Below, piece by piece: positions 52,801-61,800 of a DNA stretch of 64,000 nucleotides. The translations under genes were made by a program, and so were the position numbers. A model generated the notes under the pieces. That model saw nothing but the letters and a program-made list of their open reading frames with translations, was not told where the DNA came from and searched no databases. The stretch comes from Leptasterias polaris (Eukaryota; Echinodermata; Asteroidea; Forcipulatida; Asteriidae): NCBI GenBank assembly GCA_037783415.1, contig JAZGTN010000006.1, positions 744,001 to 808,000 of the forward strand, given 5' to 3'. How positions within the stretch are numbered: the stretch's first letter is position 1; each line of letters opens with the position of its first letter.

Positions 52801-55800
52801 CATGCTTGGATTTTATTATTTTTATGTGCCATGACAAAATCAGACTGAACAGTACAGTGTGTTGAGTGAGATGTGTTTCAAAGCTTTTTACAATTTAGTT
52901 TGTTTTATTGTAATTGGACATCTGAACCGCTCAGCCACGACATGATTTATCAAATTGCCAAAGGAGAGAGAGAATTTCATGCTAGTCTTGACAACTAAAC
53001 ACAATACACACATTGTAGTTGAAAATGAAAGAATAATATTATTAATAATAATATTACTTGGTTCTTATATAGCGCTTTATCACACCCGTAGGGGCGTATC
53101 AAAGCGCTCACCTGTTTTTTCAACTGGATAAGCAGAGCTATGTTTTGAATTTGAGTCCCATTTATGTAGCACTTTCTGATGGTTTACAAGGTGCTGCGGC
53201 GCATTCAGTAGCCACTGCCAGAAACACCTGGGAAAACTGGGTTCTTTTGCGTGCATTACACAACACACAGGACCAACGGCTTTACGCCCCACCCTAATGG
53301 CGAAGCAATAAGGACACAAGTGCTTAAGGACACAAGTGTCAAGACTGGGACTCACGCTCTGCTGATCAGAAACACCAGAGCTTGTGTCCCATGCACTTGA
53401 CCACTTGGCCATGTATCCCTTTAGTGTCTGTTTATTTAACTGTTGGTTGTAAATTTTTCTTTGACTGATAATTGTTTTAACTATTTGCGATAAGTGTACC
53501 TAGGTTCTTTTTTCGTGCACATCTAACTCAATGTTTGTACTTTGATGACCATACACAGATGCTGCTACCTTCACTGTCCTGACTGCCTCGGTAACTGATT
53601 CCGTCATTGAGTTGACGTGGGGAAGTCCTCCCGCAACGGCAGAAGAAATAGAAGTGTCCTACTCGCCTTCACAAGGTGACACACCGAACCCCAGTTTCGT
53701 AACAACTCAAGCGCTCCCATTCCTGACGCTGCGTGGACTGACCCCTGATACTGATTATACAGTCACCATAAAGGCCAAGACTGGCAACTCTGTGTTTGCT
53801 TCAAATGATAGAGTCATCCACACACGTGAGTACAGTTATTCTGGGATGTCTACAGGGCCCAATTTCATGGGTCTATTTACCGCCGAATTCTGCGCTTGCG
53901 ATCACCATTCTTTGCTTACAGTGTAAGCGTCAAATTTCAACGCTTTCTTCACTAGCTGAGGTTTGCCTAGTAACATGGGGTATGCACACGCACAAGCCAA
54001 ATTTTCTTTCTAACCTGTGAAATACATTTGACCTAAGTGCATAATACCCTGCTTCCTTAAGTGCCGATTCTTTGTGAACTGTAAGCAGCGAGCCATAAAA
54101 TTGGGCGCTGTTAACGATTTTTACCCAACCGTTCCAGCAGTTGTTTTTTATATTTTAATTCAGTCATAAATTTGATTAACTGTTGTTTATTGGCGTTGTC
54201 TTTTCTGGTAGGCAAGTAGATACACTGGTCATATGGGAATTGTTAAACTTTATTTCATAATTTTCATGTAAATTCAAGAGTAATATAAAAATAACAGCTG
54301 GACAAGTTTCAAAATGTGCGACCCCCCCCCCTTCTTCATCTCAAAAGTTGATAAAAATCAAACACAGTGCAATCTCCTCGAAATGTAATTTTTCGTCCAT
54401 TGGAGCTGTGTACAAATCATGCCTGCAAGAACTCAACGCTCTTTGGCTCTAATCGTAAACATGTCACAGGTTACATGGTTGATATTCCTAGTAAAAACAA
54501 ATTCAACAGTCCATTTCATTTCCTTTCGATCAAAACTGTTTATTAATTTTTTGAAAACGTTTGTCACACATCCAAAGGCTGATGATCTTTTTCTATTTAT
54601 TTTTTATCCATGGCTTCCTTAAAACACCAGGATTGCCTGCACCACCTGTTCCTACTACAAGCAGAATTACTTCAACATCTGTGGTTGCCGGCCAGTCTCC
54701 ACAAGATGGTCAGTTCCGGTTGGTTGTACGCTTGCCCTCAGTCAACGGTGGAGGCCTGGAAGTCACTGACCCGGTTACCGGCTTCCAAGATGGGTGTTCA
54801 AGTATTTTTTTCGGAGAGCTTGAACCCTCCACATTTTACGACCTTGTGTTGGTGTACACTATAAATGGTGTGATGACAGCAGAAGCAGTGACAAGGTTCC
54901 AGACAAGTATGAACAATGCTAGACAAGTCTACCTATTTATGTGTGGCGTGTCGTGGCCGAGCAGATAGGAGCACCGGACTCAAGCTCTGGTGTTTCTGTT
55001 CAGCAGAGTGTGGGTTCGGGGGTCCCGGTCCCGGTGATGACACTTGTGTCTTTAAGCAAGACACTTAACCATTAATGCTGCGTCCTTCGGATGGGACGTG
55101 AAGTGTGGTCCTGTGTGTTGTGAAATGCGCATAAAAGAACCCAGTTACATTTATTGAAAAAAGAAGGGGTTTTGCCCCGAGGTTTCTGGTTTGATTGGCT
55201 GCATATTGCGCCACAGCACCTTGTAAACCATTACATGGTGCTATGTAAAGGAAAAGGTCTCATACTTCAAAACGTAGCTCCGCGAACCTTGCAGGAAAAT
55301 ACTGACTGTTGAACCGCCTTGAGCATCACTAAGTACTATATAAGAAGCAAAAAGTCTTTTACTCTTTCAGTGCCCGCTATTTTTTGTGTTTGAACTTCAA
55401 ATGCCCAGTTTTTTTATTGTTCTCAAAATTCTATATATGAAAAAAAAAAAAAGTCTTTCTCACACAAAAAAATGTTTCTAGCTGATTTATGTTGCCTTGG
55501 CATTGAAAGAGTTCATGGCCTCTTGTTTCGACCCTATTGGAGTTTTTCTCAAAGACTAAATGACAACACAACGTACACAAACTAGTGTATGAGGGAAACG
55601 GAGACAGTCAATATGGAAAGAAGTGAACTGAAAGAGGTAGAAAGCAGTCAGAAGAATCATGGAATGATAATAAAAAAACAAGACGGGGGGGGGGATATTT
55701 TTGCACTGCCTTTTTGGTGATCTGAAGAACCAACCAAATCATAAACCTAAAGGCAATACATACCGTATTTTCCTGCGGATAAGACGCTCGGCGGACAAGA

Positions 55801-58800
55801 CGCAGGACCCTAAAATGACCCCCAAAAAATTCAATCGTCAGCAGAAAAGACGCACTGCCGCACAAGACGCATGTTTAACAGCACACAGAAGAACACCAGG
55901 CGCCACCCGGTGTCAGTACATTGACACAAAGACGTCATTTTGTTGCCTTTTGGAGCGTTCACACTATTCGAAGCATGAATGAAACCGTAACCACATGGGC
56001 GTGTAGAGCCATGCAGAAAAGACCAACGTAAATTGATACCGACCTTCGTCCATCCATTCAGCCAACGCTGTGCATTGTTAATAATATGAAGTCCGGCCCA
56101 ATCAGCGGCCAGAAACAATGGTCCACGCACTGTCTGAAGATATTGCAACACGAACCCAGGCCCTCCTAGCATGAACATCCGACGTCCCACAATGAGGATC
56201 CTTGCTGATAAAGACAGGTTACCAGTCTAAGTCCCTCCGAGCCAGTAGATGTTGCGCCCTCTACCGGTGACTAATACCAAAACTAGCGTCGCCTTTATAT
56301 ATACCTTACGCAAATAATCCCCACACCCGGGAAGACGTAACAAAATGTTTCATTATATATATTTGTTTAAGTTTTTGTAATGTGTTTCTTTTTGTATATA
56401 AAATTCTTTTCCATTATTTCAAACCTTTAATTTGTTAATCTCGTTCATAAGATTTTGTTTTAAAGTTCTTTTTATTTATTTCAAACTTATAATCTCGTTC
56501 ATAAGATATTTGTTTAAAACATATATCCTCTTCTTAAATAATGTTAGTTTTGTTTTCAAGGGTCATTACCTTGTTTTCAAGGATAATTTTTTTTATTTGA
56601 TAAATGAAATAAACGAAACAGACACATGAACCATCTCTTTTCTCGTTTGGTCGTCCTGAAAAGGACGGTTGGTTTTGTTGGTTCTTCAACATTTATTTGA
56701 AGCTGTATGTCAGGTGGCTGGTGGAGAAAATACGTTTGTACAACAGCATTGACAGTAAATCTGATTGCAGCATTTTCGGAACGAATACGCGGCCACACAG
56801 AAAAACGTTTGTACGACGCCGACGTCTGTTGGACCGAAAGTACCAACACATTGCGGCATTGTTGGAATGAAAGCACGGTCATGGGGGATGAACAAGTTGC
56901 GGCATTGTTGGAATGAAAGGACAGTCTGGGGGATTGCGGCATTGTTGGAATGAAAATACGGTCTCAGTGTCTGGACAGTTGAGCCTTGTTTGACCGCATT
57001 ATTGAGTAAGGATTCTTCACACAAAGACCGTTGATTTGAACTGGACAAAATAAAGGTATTATTGTACGCAGTGATCATCCCCAAAAAAATCAATCGTCAG
57101 CAGACAAGACGCATCGAAAGATAAGACGCACCGATGTTTTGGGGGTCTAAAAAGTCAGATAAGACGCGTCTTATCCGCAGGAAAATACGGTACATCTTTT
57201 CTTGGTGTGCCCCTTTTTCTTTGAGAAAATGATGACTGAAATTTGCTAAATTCAAAACTTGGGCTTCTATAATTAGGGAATAATTAGCAGTATCTGCTCC
57301 CAAACTCAGGAGCTTTTTACCATTAAATATCCGAGCTACAGAGTCTCTGGTTATTTTCAAAAGCATGCGTTAAAACACATTTGTTCAGCACTGTGTACAA
57401 CTGACTCTATGCATTGTATTTATCCACTTGTTCTTTGTTAGTGTGCACATTTCTCTTTGATCGGCTCTTTGATGAATATCGAAGTATCCTGTAATGTATG
57501 CTTTTCTAAAATGTTCTCCTTTTTTCCCCCAGCACCTTGGAATATGTTAATTCATAAATAGATGGTGCTTACAAATGTTGTATTATTATTGTTATTATTA
57601 TAATTATTATTTTATCCTTGGTTTCGTAAACAGCACCTTCAATTCCGCTTGACTTTGGCGTTGTGCACGTTACAACAACCACCATTGAGTTGTCATGGCA
57701 GCCAGGCTCAGGCGACTTCACAAACTATCTGGTGACGTACAGCCCTGTGGGTTCCATAACCCCAGCAGCCAAGACGGTATCCAGGACAGACCTCAGGGTG
57801 ATTCTCCTGCAAGGTCTCACCGCTGGTACTCCGTACACCATCAAGGTCATACAACAAGGAGGAACGGTACCTCGCGAGAACACTTTCGTGAAAACCACAC
57901 GTAGGTTTCTTGTGCATTTTTGACCTCCCTGTAATTTGTATGTGACATTTGCTGCATTTGTTTTAATACCTGAAGGCAGGGTGTACCTTTGGTAATTGTT
58001 GGTGTGCCCCAACATATGCGTAAAATAACAAACCTTTCGAAAAATGTGGCTCAATTGGTCATCGAAGTTGCAAGGAAATAATGAAAGAAAAAAACACCCT
58101 TGTTGCATAGAATTGTGAGCTTTCAGATGCCTTTCTCAGATTCAAATTTGTGTGTGAAAACTTACCTCTTTCTCTAAAACTACACTACTTCAATGGGTGT
58201 CGTTTCTAACAATGTTTTATAATACCAACAGCTCCCCAGTGCTCTTTACCAAGTCAGTTTTTATGGTCACTTATTTTTGGAGAAATTACCAAAGGTATAT
58301 CTTCTCTTTGAAGCAAATTTTTCTGATTGTGGCAAGCTCTGTTAATAATTTTGAAGTCATGTTGTTCTGAAAAAACTTACTGTGTTAATCCTATTTAATT
58401 AAATGATGTTTTTTTAAGACTAGCTTGAACAAAAACGGCAACAAACGATTTGTTAATGAAATGTTTTCAAACTGTTTTCAATCAAAAAGGAAGTTATGTT
58501 CACATGGCAGTGAACAAATTTTAATTAATAAAAAAAATAGTCATTTTTAACACCATTCTCAAGTGCTTTTTAGAAAAAAAATTGAAAAGATTTGTAACGT
58601 CATCACTCATGTTAGATCATTAGTGGGAAGGTCCACAGTATTGTCATTTTGATGCAAGCCATCAACGAGAGAAAGTAGCTAGTTCTTCACAACCTTGAGG
58701 TTGGGGCCTAATCTTTTGATTGATAATTGTAAAAAATTCAGAAGTGTAAAAAATATCAAAGTTAAAATAAACAAACTTAAAATAAACACATTCTAAACAA

Positions 58801-61800
58801 GTTTAAATCGCGTTCCGATTTTTGCTCAAGTAGCTGTTTAATGATAACTGTAATTAGACGATAGATGTTATTTGTTTATTTTGAATTAATTTTGTTTTTA
58901 ATTAGTTGTGTTGCCATAGTTTTCTTGATTGTCGTATTTTGGTTGCAGTCTTCTGATATTTGTTGCACCCATTTCTCCGGTAGGACCCAACAAGCCTAGC
59001 AACATCAGGGCCACTGATGTCACCAAAGATGGCATGACCATTTCTTGGGATCAGACGAGCGGTGACTTTGATGGCTACAAGATATGCCACTATCCGCAGG
59101 GGGCTGTCTCCACACCATTGGACAATGGCTTGAGCAGACAGATCCGACTGAGTGGCCTGGAAGTCTCAACCAACTATTACATCAAGGTGTTTTCATGTAT
59201 TGGAACATTGGAGAGTGATCCAGAATTACTCCAGCAAATTACAGGTATAGTTTGTTTAATATTTGAAATTCATGCATCAGGAGAATAGTATCAATTTCAT
59301 GTTTTGGCATTAAAGGGTAAACGTTTGGTTCTGACCGAGATGTGTTTTGTTGTGCGTGCTGATACGCTGGAATTGCGGCCGATGCGCTAACAAATAATTA
59401 TTGTTTGTTTTTACTTTATTTAGATCAAGCTCACAAAATAATCAATATAAAACCATTTTTTTAATGTGCCAGATTGCACAGGGGTAGGGCTTTTAAAACC
59501 AAGATAAACACCATGTAAAAAACATTGTGAGGACCTCATTTCAACTTAGCGAGCTTTGGCCAAACATTTTTAAAAAACCTGGGGAGAAACCTGATGACCA
59601 ATGGAACTGATAAGTGGTGAAAGTTATACTTGATAGTCACAAAAGTATCACGAAAGAAGTTCATCAGGCTGGTAAAATTTCAACTTTAAAATAAATTTAG
59701 AGCACAACCATTTACTGACCTAATTTTGTTTGTCGGTTTTGGATAGTTTCACTAGTCATCCTCACAACAAACAAGTCTCCACTTGTTGGTTGGTGGCGCT
59801 GTTTACTGGTCCGGCCAGATAGTGGTCTCAGTCTGGCCAGTAAGTGTTCTCCCTGCAGTGGGAATTGAGGTGCGATGGGGTCCCATATATGTGACAGTTC
59901 ATATCATCCCTCATCTCTGGTAATAGTTCGATCCATGTCTTCTTTATCGTCTTCATTACCTAATCTTTACCTCAACTAATATGACCTTACAGTTGAAGCT
60001 GACCCCGGTGACCTTCGGATTGAAAGCTTTGATGAGACCAGTATTACTATCAACTGGTTTACAGTCTCTACAATCAATGAGTAAGAAACAGTTTTAGGTT
60101 TTGGGGTGTTTTTTTTTCTTTTCCTTAATCCTTAAAATGTTCTGTTTGATCTACTGGAAAAAGACTGTAATGTCGCCTATGTTTCTTATCCGAGTGTTTA
60201 TGTGCCTGAAGATACTGGACAGTACAGTGTTGATTTTTTTTCAAGAATTATTTATAATGATCTTATAATAGTTGAAAAACATTTATTTTTGTGTTTACTT
60301 CTCTCTCTCTTTTTTCATGGGAAAAAATCAAAGGGGATTTTGCGTTTAAAGAATCATTGATTCCTTTTATATAATTGTCCCTATGGGTGCCTTGTGACCA
60401 CTCCTCATTCATCATTGCTCTCCACTGGAGGGCCACAGACTAGGTGGTCAGAAGTACACTTGGCCTATGTGGTGTACTTGTAATTTTCTAGATATTCCTT
60501 TGCAAACATTGTTGGTGCAAGGGAGCTCATAATCATTCTAATCTCAGCAGCACTTGCATCAACAAATTTATATTTACTTATCAACCTGGGCCCAATTTCA
60601 TGGCTCTGCTTAAGCACAAAATTTGCTTAAGCACCAAAAAACCTTGCTTAGTAAAACCAGATTACCGGCCAATACTCCACTCGATTGTTATGCTAACTAA
60701 ACAACAGCTAAATACAAGTCACGAGCAATGTACATCGCATGGAGTTTTGGCCAACAACACGAGTATAATAAGCAAGCTTTTTTCGTGCTTAAGCAAATTT
60801 TGTGCTTAAGCAGCTCCATGAAATTGGCCCCTGATATGATTGCTTATAAATCAAGAGAACTATGTCTCTGAACATTCTGTAACATTATCAACAATGTGCC
60901 TTCTTTTTGAAGTTACCGCCTGCGGAGGACGAAACTGGATGGAACGGATGAAGTAGTGTTTGACCAAACGAGTGTTACTGACCCAAATCCCCGGTTCACC
61001 TTCAACGGTCTGATCTCAGGGGAAGAGTACATCATCTATGTGGACCCCGAGGGCCCTGCATACGCTGAACAGTCCAGGAACCAGCGAACAAGTAAGAATA
61101 GATTGGATTCATTGGAAACAATATCTCTGGTTTTAATGAGGTGTTTAATGATGTGTTAAATGATGGCTAAAGGTCACTAGAGTGTGGGGTTTGAATCCTG
61201 GAGCTGGCTGGTCACTGTACTCATTACATTGAGCAAGACAGTATACGTATTAGAATATGGTTACCAGCCAAAATACTATGTCACATGTACAATCTGTGAC
61301 TGGTACCCTGCCTTTTTTTGCTGAGCAGTAATTTTTTTAAGCACTGCTTCTGCTTAAGCAGCTCTATGAAATTGACCCAAGTTCTGTTCTAAATAATGAA
61401 AGGCTTCAGAGGATGAGGAAGAGTTTTGTACTTTGAGCCAAACTAATTTTTGTTTGCTTAATTTATTTTGTCAGGACCAAAAACTCCTTTGAACTTCCGG
61501 GTCACTGACACCAGTGACGTTGAGATTACTGTGGAGTGGGATCCAGCGCCATCGAACATTGTCCATCAGTACGTGTTGACCTACGACCCTCCCAGCGGAT
61601 TACCAACCTCACCCATAGAGATCGCTCTTGGAGAAGATCGTCGGCGCACCATCACAAACTTGGTGTCAAATACCCAGTACACTTTCAACCTGGTAGCTGT
61701 CTCGGGTACTGGTAATGGGCAGATTAAGACAACCAGCATTCCTGATACTATACGAAATGGTAAGATTTTTACTATTTTTAATTTTGTCTATTTACTTTTG

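Noticed and set aside
57695..58108. Alternative frames over domain 36
   Set aside because: Shadows of the FN3 exon; only one frame keeps the family motifs and splice phases.
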